64,000 bases of DNA from Jacaranda mimosifolia (Eukaryota; Streptophyta; Magnoliopsida; Lamiales; Bignoniaceae): assembly GCA_018894105.1 (NCBI GenBank), contig CM032117.1:32344501-32408500 (forward strand), in the 5' to 3' direction. Made by a program: the position numbers and the translations under genes. Below, one piece after another: positions 46,322 through 57,326 of this stretch; within the stretch, counting starts at the first letter, position 1, and every line of letters starts with the position of its first letter. The notes below the pieces were generated by a model. It was not told where the DNA came from. It did no database searches and saw nothing but the letters and a program-made list of their open reading frames with translations.

Positions 46322-47199
46322 AGAGGTTTCCTAGGCATAATTTTTGTGCATTTTTGAATTTTGGTCTATCTAATCTTCATTGTTCCATGTAATTTTGATG
46401 CACAATTATTGTGCAGGTGTTTCAAAATAATGTTGGACATTTTTGCTTGCTTTTAAAATCAAGTTTAGGTTAATTTTCAATTTTGTGCAAAAATGAGATG
46501 CATAAAGAGTTATGCTTATTTTGCCTATTAATTAATTGTTTATGAAATAAGCATTTAATTGGATTGATTGATTGTCAATTGTTATTTATTGTTCATTTAA
46601 TTGTTTAATGGATGATGAATGAATGGGGATGAACATGAGCCTTTTAAATTAGTTTTATTTGTTTCAAAATTGTTTGAAAAGGATTTTATTAAATGGGATT
46701 TGCATGCCTCTTGAATTTCTACCTTGTAATTGTTATGAGAGTAAAACTTTAGGGGTGAGGATTTCTTTTCTGTTGTAAATTGTTGCAAAGAGACAAGGAG
46801 GCAAAGAGGATAAAGGATAGTTGAAGACCCATGAATGTATGTAATACATTTATGTAATAGATAGGACTTAATCAACCCACATGAACAAAGTAGTGCACTT
46901 ATGGCTCTAAGTGCACTACTTAGTTAAGGCTCATGGTCATCCCACCCTAAAAGCATGTTAGGCACATTTACTTATTTATGTTTTTCTTTATCCTATTGAT
47001 GTATGAGATGCGTTGTTAGGATATATAGAACCTAAATAAGAGAAGATAAAATTGATGAGATCTTTCAAAGCAAGAAAAACCCTCAACTTAGAAAGTTTAA
47101 GTTTAATATAATATTAAGTCAAATTAGATACAAATTAAAATGAGTTTTAATTAATCCAAGCCTTCTACCAATAGGATGTAACATCATACGCTACCCTAA

Positions 47200-47520
47200 T
47201 TTAGTGTTGGCACACGAGTTGTGGGACACTTTATTAGTGGAAAGCTATGATCACTTTTTCGGTATATGATGTACTTTAGTTTAAAACTCACTATGACATT
47301 ATCTCATGAGTCATGGAATGTTATAGTGGAATTTATAATTAAAGATTGATTGGTAGGTACGACTTAATACCTAGTGTGTAGATGTCGCACGAGTCATGAG
47401 TCTATATAAAAAGTGAGGCAGAACAAATCAAGAGTTGCATAGAGATGCAATAAGTAATAGTTCCATACCTTATGATTATTTGTGGATGTCTCACAAGTCG
47501 TGGGGTTCACAAATGATGCC
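47200..47520 (+). repeat. Degenerate 90-100-bp repeats in the copia leader
   Basis: The core forms ggcacacgagttgtgggaca, ctcatgagtcatggaatgtt, gtcgcacgagtcatgagtct and gtctcacaagtcgtggggtt occur at about 47207, 47300, 47387 and 47487. Spacing is 87-100 bp. Flanking bases are only weakly alike, so the array is old. Confidence 0.55.
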
Positions 47521-47702
47521 TTTAGATCTTGATTCTCACTAGGAAATATAATTTCTCAAATTCCTTAGAGGGTGAGGAATTTGATAAAGTAGTGGGAGAA
47601 AAACATGCTTGAAAGTCCATAAACATGTTTTCTTATATCAAAATTCAATCACATTCTTATATTCTCTTTCTCGCTTTTGTAGATTTTTGAAATCTTAATC
47701 AA

Positions 47703-48088
47703 ATGGCAAAGAATTCACTAAGTATAATGTTGGAAACTAATAAACTCACTGGGCCTAACTTTTGTGATTGTTTAAGGAACCTCAAAATTATTCTTGACTC
47801 CAAAAAGAGAAATTATGCCCTTACTCAAAGTCCACTAGATACCGTTAGTGATGATGCCAACGATGAGGCTCGCAAAGCATTCGCAATATGGGTAGAAGAT
47901 GATCTTTAAATCCATTGACTTATGATGGCATCAATGTCCAATAAGCTTCAAAAATCTCATGAAAACATGAAGAGTGATTTTGAGATTCATATGCACATAC
48001 AAGAGTTGTATTAGGTGCAATCTAGACATGAACGTTACACATTGTCTAGAGAGCTGTTCAGGACAAGAATGATTGAAGGGGCTAGTAA
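47703..48088 (+). pseudogene. Copia gag, N-terminal fragment
   Basis: The ATG at 47703 opens 68 codons: it begins MAKNSL, and residues 13-29 are NKLTGPNFCDCLRNLKI. This is the typical start of copia-type gag. taa at 47907-47909 ends it, but the same frame continues with MMASMSNKLQKSHENM, EIHMHIQELY and LSRELFRTRMIEGAS. These are gag features with another tag near 48012. At 48089 the gene is cut by the LTR of the family C gypsy element, and the rest of this copia element is nowhere in the window. Confidence 0.8.
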
Positions 48089-48635
48089 TACGGAACCCAA
48101 GGATATATTGATCCCGAAACCCCAAACACACAAAATGATATTGAACAAATCCTAGAAAAAAAACCCTCCCTATTGAACCCCTAAGATATTGGATCTTAGA
48201 AACACAAATAATTGGGAATAAGAATTAGAAATTAAAAACCACTAGAAGGAATTAGTACCTTGAAAGAATCTATTCAATTTCTTGATGCAACAAGCAAAGT
48301 TATAGTTTTTCTTGAGAGAAAAACGCAGAAATTAAAACAATATTCATAAAAAATTTGCCATACACGTTTTTAAGAGAGTATTTATACTCTCTTTGTAAGC
48401 CCTAATTAAAATAAGATATAAACTAATCCTATACATAATAATCCAAGCCCAAATCTAATTAGGAATAAGAGTTTGACTTGGTCACAGTTTCTTCTTTTCT
48501 CCATGAGTCCCACCCATTTGGGAATTCTTTTGGCCTTCTTGGGCCTTTTCAAGCTTTATACACCAAGCACAAGGTGATGGACTGTCCAGCTTCATTCTTT
48601 TGACTTCTTGACATGCTCTTATCTTCCTTAGCCTA
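48089..48635 (-). repeat. Family C 3' LTR (left copy)
   Basis: The minus strand starts taggctaagg at 48635 and ends tccgta at 48089. The other copy has tgggctaag and tccaca, so this one has lost the canonical TG...CA. A TATA box, tataaata, lies at 48379-48386 on the minus strand, inside a perfect palindrome agagagtatttatactctct. Identity with the right copy is high in its right half and looser elsewhere. Confidence 0.85.
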
Positions 48636-51600
48636 TTCTTCATGTATCTCCTCAACAAATAGCTTAGCCAAATTTGCAAAGCCATCTTTCAACCTCTTTG
48701 CTTTTGCTCTTATGATAAGTCCCATTAGCATGTTGCAATCTCCATTTTGCCCTTCAATGCCAAAATAACCATCTTGCATTCTAGTGCCTCCAATGCTCAT
48801 ATTAGTCCCTCCCTCATCCGAAAGATTCGTCCTCGAATTTGAATCCATATGAAAAAGAGAAAGATCAGAAACCTTAAAACTAGCAAAATCTTTACACTCA
48901 CATGGAATATCAATCTTGTAAGCGTTGTTGTTAATCTTTTCCAGCACTTGGAATGGACCATCTCCTCTAGCATCAAGCTTGGATTTCTTTGATTAGGAAA
49001 CCTTTCCTTTCTCAAATGAACCTAAACCCTGTCACTAGGTTCAAATATTACCTGCTTCCGCCCCTTATTCACTCTTTGGGTAGTCAACCTGTTTCTCTTT
49101 TCAATCATCTCATGTGCCTTCATATGTATAGTTTTAACCTTTTTAGCCTTGGTTTCACCATCTAAGTTAGCAATATCACTCAAAGGCAAAGGGGTCAAAT
49201 CCAAAATAGTTAAAGGATTAAAACCATATACAATTTCAAAAGGTGAAAAACCTGTAGAAGAATGTATTAACCTATTATAAGCAAATTCAATAAAAGACAA
49301 ACAATCCTCCCAAGTTTTCAAATTCTTTCCTACAACAACACGCAACAAAGTACCCAAAGTTCTATTTACCTTTGCAGTTTGTGGATAACAAGTAGTAGAA
49401 TATAAAAGTTTATTGCCTAACTTACCCCACAAAACCTTCCAAAAATGACTCAAGAACTTAACATCCCTATTAGAAACAATAGATCTAGGGATACTATGCA
49501 ATCTCACAATTTCTCTAAAGAACAAATTATCAATGTTAGTGGCACCATCACTTTTATGACAAGCAATAAAGTATGCCATCTTATTGAATCTATCAATCAC
49601 AACAAATATGCTATCTCTACCCTTCCTAGTTCTAGGCAAACCGAGCACAAAATCAATAGAAATATCAACCTAAGGTATAGTAGGAATAGGTAAGGGTGTA
49701 TACAATCCATGAGGCATAGACTAGATTTAGCCTGTTTAGATGCAATAAATTTAGAACACAATTTCTCAACATCTTTTCTCATACTAGGCTAGTAGAAATG
49801 CCCACTCAAAACATCTAAAGTCTTATGCACACCAAAATGACCCATCAATTCACCATTATGTGATTCCCCAACCAGCAACTCACACACAGAACAAGCAGGC
49901 ACACAAATTCTATTACCACAAAATAGAAAACCTTCATGTCTTCAGAATTTATTAAATGCACTATGCTCAAATGTAATATAGAAATCAACAAAGTCAACAT
50001 CAGTTGCATACATATCTTTAAATTGCTCAAATCCTAACAACTTAGATATAAGTGTGGTGACCATGTCTCCTTGACAATGCATCAACAACAATGTTTTTCT
50101 TTCCCTGTTTACACCAAATCATATATGGAATAGCCTCAATAAATGCTACCCACTTAGCATGCCTTTTATTCAATTTCCCTGGGCCTTTTAAATGCTTCAA
50201 AGATTCATGATTAGTATGTATACCAAATTCTTTAGGAAGCAAGTAATGTTACCAAACATCCAATGCACGAACTAAAGCATATAATTCCTTATCATAAGTG
50301 GAATATCTAAGCTGACCACCACTCAACTTCTCACTAAACTATGCAATGGGACATTTTTCTTGCATTAAAGAAGCATCAATCCCAATCCCAAATGCATCAC
50401 ACTCAATCTCAAAAGTCTTACTAAAATTAGGTAAAACAAGAATAGGAGCATAACACAATTTATCTTAAAATTTTTAATGCATGTTCTTGTTCCTTTTCCT
50501 ATCTAAACATAACTTTTTTCTTAATAATCTCAATCAATGGAGCAGCTATAGTAGAAAAATCACGCACAAACCTCCTATAAAAGCGAGTTAATCCATGAAA
50601 ATTCCTAACTTCACTAGCTATCTTAGGAGTTGGCCATTCTTGAATAGCCTTCACCTTCTCCTCATCCACCTCAATGCCATGTGTACTCACAACAAACCCA
50701 GAAAATACAAGTCTATCAATGCAAAAAGTATATTTCTTAAGGTTCACATACAACTTCTCCTTCCTACGAACAGTTACAATAGCCCTCATATGCATTATAT
50801 GATCATCTAAGCATTTTTTGTGTATAAAGATATTATCAAAATAAACAACAACAAATTTACCCAGAAAATCACTCAATACATGGTTCATTAATCTCATGAA
50901 AGTACTAGGTGCATCAGTCAAACCAAATGGCATAATCAACCATTCATATAAGCTATATTTTGTTTTAAATGCAGTTTTCCACTCATCCCCACGTTTTATC
51001 CTAATTTGATGATAACTACTTTTCAAATCAATCTTAGTGAAAATGCATGCACCATGTAATTCTTCAAGCATATCATCCAACCTAGGGATAGGATAGCAAT
51101 ACTTATCTGTAATTTTGTTGACTACTCTATTATCCACACACATACGCTAAGTTTTATCATTCTTTGGAACAATAGCACAGGTATAGCACACAAACTCATG
51201 CTCTCCCTCACGTGTCCTTTTGCTAGCAACTCCTCCACTTACCTTTGAAACTCATTTGTCTCCTCAGGATTACATCTGTAGGCTAGTCGGTTAGAAATTT
51301 GAAATCCAGGGACAAAGTCAACTTGATGCTCAATTCTTCTCAATGGTGGTAAACCCATGGCATCTCATTAGGGAATACATCATCAAACTCATCCAATAAA
51401 GAGATAAAAACACTAGGCAAATTGGGGTTAAGGCAATTTCAGATAATAAAACCTCCTTATACCTAATCACTATCAAAGCTTTCTTGCCTAGAAAAGCGTT
51501 CTTTAAATCTCTCTCTTTGACATAGAAACATTTCTTTTTCTCAACTTTTTCACTCTTCACTAGCTCTTTCTTTTCACTCCCTTCACCTTTTTCATTCCTT

Positions 51601-51707
51601 TCTCTCTTTTCACTCACTAACATTTTCTCTCCTGTACATCCCTCTTTCTTATTTGTAGTTGTGCAGTTACTCAAATTTAGAGCAATCCAAGGTGTATATT
51701 CCGTCAA
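48633..51707 (-). pseudogene. Family C pol: RT, RNase H and integrase, broken
   Basis: In minus-strand order: a Lys/Glu-rich linker (51707-51330); RT open for 214 codons (51143-50499) with D39 in KIDLKS and YFDN at 101-104, where the second Asp of YFDD is Asn; RNase H (about 50440-50042) with [17 protein letters not shown] and VDALSRR, and stops; integrase zinc region (49950-49750) with SHNGELMGHFG but the Cys pair damaged; integrase core (49648-49022) with D19, Asn at position 60 where the second catalytic Asp is expected, and QTAKVNRTL lacking the Glu; and a C-terminal tail (48947-48633). Several catalytic residues are lost, so the enzyme is dead beyond its frame breaks. The last codons reach the LTR. 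Confidence 0.85.
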
Positions 51708-51881
51708 CTCAACCTTTTGCCTTCAATTGGCATTCTCAAAGATAGGAATATGCAAAATATTGCAAACGAATCACAAAACCGTTATCAATTCATAATCTGA
51801 TTTCTATTTTGTTTTTTTTTTCTGAATTTTTTTTTCGTTGGAAACAAAAAAAAAAAAAGGTACATAAGAATTTATCTCAAG

Positions 51882-51899
51882 TTGGCTCTAGATACCAAA
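51882..51899 (-). promoter_or_regulatory. Primer-binding site of family C
   Basis: The minus strand reads tttggtatctagagccaa three bases after the 5' LTR, the initiator Met type with one extra base. It confirms minus-strand orientation. A T-rich tract (51810-51860 on the plus strand) follows. Confidence 0.65.
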
Positions 51900-51902
51900 T
51901 AA

Positions 51903-52449
51903 TGTGGAACCCCAATGAAATATTAATCCGGAAATGCCAAACACACAAATTGATAATGCACAAACACTAGAATAAAAACCCTCCCTATTGAACCCCTAAG
52001 ATACTTGATTGTAGAAATGCAAATAATTGGGAATAAGAATTAGAAATTTGAATAAATACCAGCAGGAATTAGTACCTTGAAAGAACCTATTCAATTTCTT
52101 GATGCTACAAGCAAAGTTGTGGTTTTTCTTGAGAAAAAAATGCAAAAAATAATTCAAAATTCATCAAAATCTACCATACACGTTTTTAAGCGAGTATTTA
52201 TATGCTCATTGCAAGCCCTAATTAAAATAAGTTATAAACTAGGCCTACGTATAATAATCTTAGCCCAAATCCAATTACAAATAAGAGTTTCACTTGGTCG
52301 CAGCTTCTTCTTTTTTCAATGAGTCCTGCACATTTGCAACTTATTTTGGCCTTCTTGGGCCTTTTCAAGCCTTATAAACCAAGCATAAGGTGATGGACTG
52401 TCCAACTTCATTCTTATGACTTCTTGACATGTTTCTCTTTCTTAGCCCA
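51903..52449 (-). repeat. Family C 5' LTR (right copy)
   Basis: The minus strand starts tgggctaagaaagagaaac at 52449 and ends ttggggttccaca at 51903, 547 bp, the same length as the left copy. TATA box tataaata at 52195-52202. Here the palindrome around it is decayed. The 81-codon plus frame at 52077-52322 is not gene-like. Confidence 0.85.
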
Positions 52450-53100
52450 TCCATTGAAGGAGTTTATCATGGAGACTATCAAATACAAGCTTCATGGAAC
52501 TTCTAAGTTGTCTATGACTTACTCCAAGCTATATTATACTCAAAGGTTTGACAACTTGAAAATGCCAATTAATTTTCAGCCCCCAAAGTTTTAGCATTTG
52601 ATGGTAAAGGCAACCCAAAGCAACACGTGGCTCATTTCATTGAGACTTGTAATAATGCTGGGACATATGGAGACCATTTAGTCAAGCAATTTGTTTGATC
52701 ATTAAAGGATGATGCTTTTGATTGGTATACTGACCTGGAGGCAGGCTCAATCGATAGTTGGGGGCAACTGGAACAAGAGTTCCTTAATCATTTCTATAGC
52801 ACTCGAAGGACAATCAGCATGATTGAACTCACCAACTCTCGCTAGTGGAAAGAAGAACTTGTGATTGACTATAAATCACTAGAGAAATTTGAGCCTTAAT
52901 TGCAAAGATCAATTGTCGAGGCTTCAGCAATTGAGATGTGATCCAAGATTGGAGTCTTTGCTACATACTTCAAGGAAATTAACCAAAAGTTTTTGAAATT
53001 TGGCAACTCGTGCACATAATATGTAAATGAGCATGAATTTTGATGAATAAAAAGATTCAAGTGATGCCGATGATGATGAAGATGTTGGGGGCAATTAATT
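52450..53100 (+). pseudogene. Gypsy gag fragment (Tat-like), broken
   Basis: The plus strand starts mid-gene at 52450 (a PLKEF-like stretch). At 52594 it enters the capsid-like domain: FDGKGNPKQHVAHFIETCNN, then SLKDDAFDWYTDLE, LEQEFLNHFYSTRRTISMIE. It decays after WKEELVIDY near 52870. In-frame tga after KQFV and tag at 52843 kill it. This gag type is found in plant Tat/Ogre-like gypsy elements, which is known for the family. The N-terminal part, LTR and leader are absent because family C abuts it. Confidence 0.75.
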
Positions 53101-53109
53101 TTCATCTTC

Positions 53110-53800
53110 AAATTTCATATGCTTCTTGATAAGAGCCTAAACTATCAATAATGCTCCCAAATAAGAGTATAAACTATCTAAAATTCTCAAGCCTCCAAAT
53201 CCAAATTCAAGTCTCCAAGTCTCTAAATCTACAACTCGAAGTCCAAAACTCAAAATTTCAAATCTCTAAATCAAATAATCAAGTCTCCAAGTCTTCAAGT
53301 TCAAAGTTTAAATCTCCAAATTCTATGTGTTCCTTGATAAGAGCTTAAACTATCAACAAGGCTCCTAGATATGAGCATAAACTATCTAAATATTCAAAGT
53401 TTATCGATATACTCCTTGATAAGAGCTTAAACTATCAACAAGGCTCCTAGATACAAGCATAAACTATCTAAATATTGAAAGTCTCCCCATTTGCTCCTTG
53501 ATATGAGTTTAAACTTTCAATAAGGTTCCTAGGTACAAGTATAAACTATCTAAATATTAAAAAAAAAATTCCATGTACTTCTTGATAAGAATGTAAACTA
53601 TCTATTAAGTCAAACTCAATAAACTCCTTAACATGAGTATAAATTGTCAACCAAAATTCAAGTGGACTCCTTGACAAGTATAAGATGTCTATTCAAGTTA
53701 AATATGCTCCTTGACGCACGAGCCTAAACTGCATGTTATTCTTGGCCCGCATGAGTATAAATTGTGTACGACACTCCCATTCAAAGAATATTTACTTTGA
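53110..53800 (+). repeat. Minisatellite downstream of the Tat-like gag
   Basis: The unit tccttgataagagcttaaac, then a tatcaacaaggctcctaga block and a form of acaagcataaactatctaaa, about 82-85 bp, is nearly exact at 53330, 53410 and 53492. It decays into half-units up to 53780 and has a first diverged copy at 53120. Between 53190 and 53320 lies a different short array of caagtctccaaatc words. Minisatellites in the untranslated parts of Tat/Ogre elements are known. This one is in the expected place. Confidence 0.8.
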
Positions 53801-53985
53801 ATTATGTTATGACTTAACCCTTTTATTGGGCACTATAGCTCGAGGAATGCTTGGAAGACATTCTTGTCTCAAAGATTTGTGAAAGACAAAAAAAAAAAAA
53901 AAAAAAAAAACTTCTCAAATACTTCAAGCCTTGCCTCCTTCCTGGATGATTAGCACACTTTCGCCAAGTCTTGAAGTAGGGCATT
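53801..53985 (+). other. 3' untranslated end of the Tat-like element
   Basis: ggcactatagctcgaggaatg and gaagacattcttgtctcaaag are followed by an A run (53889-53910), ccttcctggatgattagcac and a weak polypurine tract ttgaagtagggcat. This order matches the 3' end of Tat-like elements as I know them. No coding frame is present. Confidence 0.5.
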
Positions 53986-54756
53986 CGTAGACATATCAAT
54001 TTTTTCCCAATAATTAGAGAGTGACACGTATAAAATAATATGCTAGTTATTAATTCAAAATTTTCTATTTATTTTGGAATTTATTAAATTTAATTCTAAA
54101 AGATAAATAGTTAATTTTAATTAATACTCTAGTATTTACTTTATGCTCAAATCAAATATTGATAAATACTAAAGATAAAGTGTCTATGCCTATGGACCAA
54201 TCAAATCAAATATATTTGATATTATATCTTGATATTTGATATTATCTCTTCATACTTGATATTATCTCTTGATGTTTGATATTATTTTATCAAAGAGATA
54301 ATCCTTAAAGAAGTTCAAGTCAATCTGAAAGTTTCACATCTAGGATCTATATAAAATGGGTGACTAAAGCTCATTTTAAAAGACAACACAAATGCCGGCA
54401 AGTGAGATGAGCTTTGAAGGAGTCCAACAATTCTCTCAATTAAATTCAAGGAGATCCACGATGTTCATGGCATTCTTCGCGGAGCTCATATATTTTGGCA
54501 TTTGATTCGAGATTAAAGTGTGAAGCCCTCGAATTGTGGTTATTTTTATTCAAATCAAATTTAAGGAGATCCATGACTTTCAAGGCATTATTCGTGGAGC
54601 TCATTAAATTCAAGATCATATTTGAAAGGGAAGAATCAGAGGATTAGATTAGAGATTGAATCCACAGTTTATTAATAAGTTTTAATTTCATTTTATTTGT
54701 ACAATTTTTCTTGTCTTGTAATTTTATTTATTGCAGACAAAGAATTTGCGCTTATA
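53986..54756 (+). repeat. Probable 3' LTR of the Tat-like element, U3-R part
   Basis: It begins cgtagacatatcaatttttt right after the polypurine tract, where TG would be expected. It contains three copies of a ttgatatttgatattatctc-type word (54215-54290) and two copies of a form of aaggagatccatgactttca, then aggcatt and a cgtggagctcat block (54448-54490, 54561-54605). A TATA-like ctatataaaatggg lies near 54348. Where it ends is unclear, because 54757 onward matches family C LTR. Confidence 0.5.
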
Positions 54757-54936
54757 GGTTCTTTCAAGGTATTAATTCCTTTTAGTGTTTATTCAATTTA
54801 TGATTCTTATTCCCAATTATTTGTGTTTCTAAGATCAAGTATCTTAGGGGTTCAATAAGGAGGGTTTATTCTAGGGTTTGTTCAATATCAAATTGTGTGT
54901 TTGGGGTTTCAGGATCATTATATCCTTGGGGTTCCA
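54757..54936 (+). repeat. End of a family C LTR, plus strand
   Basis: ggttctttcaaggtattaat through ccttggggttccaca matches, on the opposite strand, the last 180 bp of the family C LTRs at 48089 and 51903. Shared are ttcccaattatttgtgtttc, cttaggggttcaata, and gtgtgtttggggtttc. It is either a truncated family C LTR or a U5 shared by recombination. Confidence 0.7.
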
Positions 54937-55790
54937 CATCAAAGGTTAAAAAGAGTAATGAGAGAAAAGAGGCCATAAGAGAAAAGAATAAAGATAAAGG
55001 CACAATGGTGAGTGACTGAACAAGTGCGAACAAGAAAGAGGGATGTGCAGTAGAGAAGAAGTTGGTGAGTGAAAAGAGATAAAAGAATGAAAAAAGTGAA
55101 GGAAGTGAAAAGAAAGAGTTAGCAAAGAGTGAAAAAGTTGAGAAAAAGCAATGTTTTTATGCAAAAGAGAGAGATTTAAAGAATGCTTTCCTAGGCAACA
55201 AGGCTTTGATAGTGGTTAGCTATAGGGAAGTTTTGTTATCTAAAACTGGCTTTAACCCTGATTTGCCTAGTGTTTTGTCTCTTTATTGCAGAAGTTTGAT
55301 GTAGTCCCTAATGAGATGCCCATAGGTTTACCACCATTGAGAAGAATTGAGCATCAAATCGACTTTCTACCTGGATCTGAAATTCCTAACCGACCAGCCT
55401 ACGATGTAATCCTAAGGAGACAAAGGAACTTCAAAGGCAAGTGGAGGAGTCACTAGCAAAAGGACATGTGAGGGAGAGCATGAGTCTGTGTGATGTTCTT
55501 GTGCTATTGGCTCCAAAGAAGGATGAAACTTAACGGATGTGCATGGATAGTAGAGCAGTCAGCAAATTTATAGTTAAGTATCGTTATCCTATCCTTAGGT
55601 TAGATGATATGCTTGAAGAATTACATGGTGCATGCGTTTTCACTAAGATTGATTTGAAAAGTGGATATAATCAAATTATGATGAAATCTGGGGATGAGTG
55701 GAAAACTACATTTAAATCAAAATATAGCTTATATGAATGGTTGGTTATGCCATTTGGTTTGACGAATGCACCTATAGCGTGTTTGATGTC
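54937..55790 (+). pseudogene. Family C pol fragment: linker and start of RT
   Basis: The Lys/Glu-rich linker (54960-55150) and FYAKERDLKNAFLGNKAL (about 55155-55205, read across the frame) match the minus element's 51707-51330. RT begins near 55380. After taa at about 55531 the frame is open from 55537 with [29 protein letters not shown] and [16 protein letters not shown]. It ends abruptly at 55790, before the YFDD box. As in the minus element, gag and protease are missing between LTR and RT, so both derive from one already deleted source copy. Confidence 0.75.
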
Positions 55791-57326
55791 CTCTAATAGT
55801 AGAAATAGTGGAGCCTAATGTGTATCAATTGCTTGTTTGATGTGGAAGACTAATTCTGCAGGCCGATCCGCAAATTTGAGGAAGCCCGCTACTGTAGACC
55901 ACTATTTAAGTAGTAGCTATGTAGGTGCGACTAATTAATCGCACTCCAATTCTCATCCTGTTACTGTGCCAAAAAGTCCTTGATATCCTTATTTCTTTAT
56001 ACGCCATTCCATTTATGCCCTCTATAAATATGACACCACCCATCATTCCACCCCGATATCAAAACCTAAAAGCAGAAATCATGATACTTATTTTCTGCTT
56101 TCTGTGAACCCTAGCTCTCCCTAACATGATGTGTTGCACTTAATCTCTAGAATCAATTCAATTATCGAGCACATGCAACTACCCATTTTGAGTTGCAATC
56201 GAGTATCAACAGATTTTAAGGAAATTTGTGGTTTACTCGTTCAATTTTTTCCCTTTCTTCTTCTTCATAGAATGATTTGAAAAGATTCTATTATTTTAAT
56301 ATTGCATTTTGTTCCAAGTTGATACGTACTGTGCAGTTCCTTTTGTTGACGGTCTGAGAGATTGTGGATCAGGTGGGGTACAACTCAACACAACTGATCC
56401 GTGAACTAATTTTTTACGAGTACCGAAATCCACTTAGTTTTGTGGTTGAATTCGAACTGTTATTCACTGTTTATGAGTAACTTTTTGCATAGCACACAAA
56501 TTAACTTTGTATTACAGTCATGGTAATATGATTTTAGCATATGCGGATATCTCCTTCAAATTTTATGTGTTCCTAAATTTTTCATCTTTTTATTTTATTT
56601 TAAGATCTCTAGTAGGCTTATTGTGCACCGTACATCGGTCCCAATTTTCCTCAAATATGTAATCTTGCACAAAATAGATATTTTCTCCATAATCTATAAA
56701 TTAGTTTAGGGCTTGTTATCAGTTAGTTACTACATAACTATCCATAGAAGTAGTATATGTGCTTGTATGGATGCTTCACTATATTTTCCCTCTTCACTGC
56801 GTTTTCCCTCTTCTCTTGGTATCTCAATCTTGTACAAGGCAATTGCCTAGTAGTTTGACATCCGGTCAGACAGTGGTGTTGCATTTGATGTAATATATGT
56901 TTTGCAAAAAAGTTACAAAAATCTTATATTATAACACCTATACTTTGGAGATATTCCTTCTTAATCGATGAAGGTTTTTGTGTTGGAAAATGAATATACC
57001 AAGTACTAGTATATCATAAGTTCTGAGATTAAATATTTCAATTGTATACTATGATTGATGTGTTTATGCTTTGCTTATTTTCATGTTGATATCCTTTTAT
57101 TTTAATCAATACTAACTAGTGTCATATTAGGATCGTTTTAAAAAAATCGCATGAATAGGAATACCAAAATTCGTATTTTGATATGGATTTATGCATTTTT
57201 GCTTCAAAGGATTGTTTGCTTCTACTTGCTTTTATAATGCTTATCGTATGTATACATATATTGGGAGATGTAGTAATAAATGAAGTCAGGTCCTTAGGAG
57301 GTGTAGTGTCATTTCTAAGATTATTG
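55791..57326. other. Unassigned 1.5 kb between family C remnant and Harbinger gene
   Basis: Nothing gene-like is seen. Small frames at 55925-56107 and 57122-57392 have no domain. gtgcgactaattaatcgcac at 55931-55950 is an inverted repeat with 6-bp arms. The region may hold the left end and promoter of the Harbinger element, but I could not identify a terminal inverted repeat or a 3-bp target duplication. Confidence 0.4.

Larger units (their letters stand above)
45735..47702 (+). other. Long untranslated leader of the copia element
   Basis: About 2 kb between primer-binding site and gag with no open frame of note. It contains one compact GC-rich foldable patch (46236-46321) and, toward gag, a run of degenerate repeats (47200-47520). 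Long leaders of this type are usual in plant copia elements with long LTRs. Confidence 0.6.
48089..52449 (-). mobile_element. Ty3/gypsy element, family C, gag deleted
   Basis: Direct 547-bp LTRs lie at 48089-48635 and 51903-52449. On the minus strand the order is 5' LTR (right), primer-binding site, pol (RT, RNase H, integrase), 3' LTR (left). Gag and protease are missing between the primer-binding site and RT. Left flank agtaa and right flank tccat do not match, and the two flanks belong to different gag genes. Lineage is not certain; the pol order (integrase last, no chromodomain seen) fits a chromovirus such as CRM, or a relative. Confidence 0.85.

Noticed and set aside
46141..46357. Overlapping 65-66-residue frames on both strands across the GC-rich leader patch
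   Set aside because: Open frames here follow from GC richness, both strands are open, and neither continues into gag.
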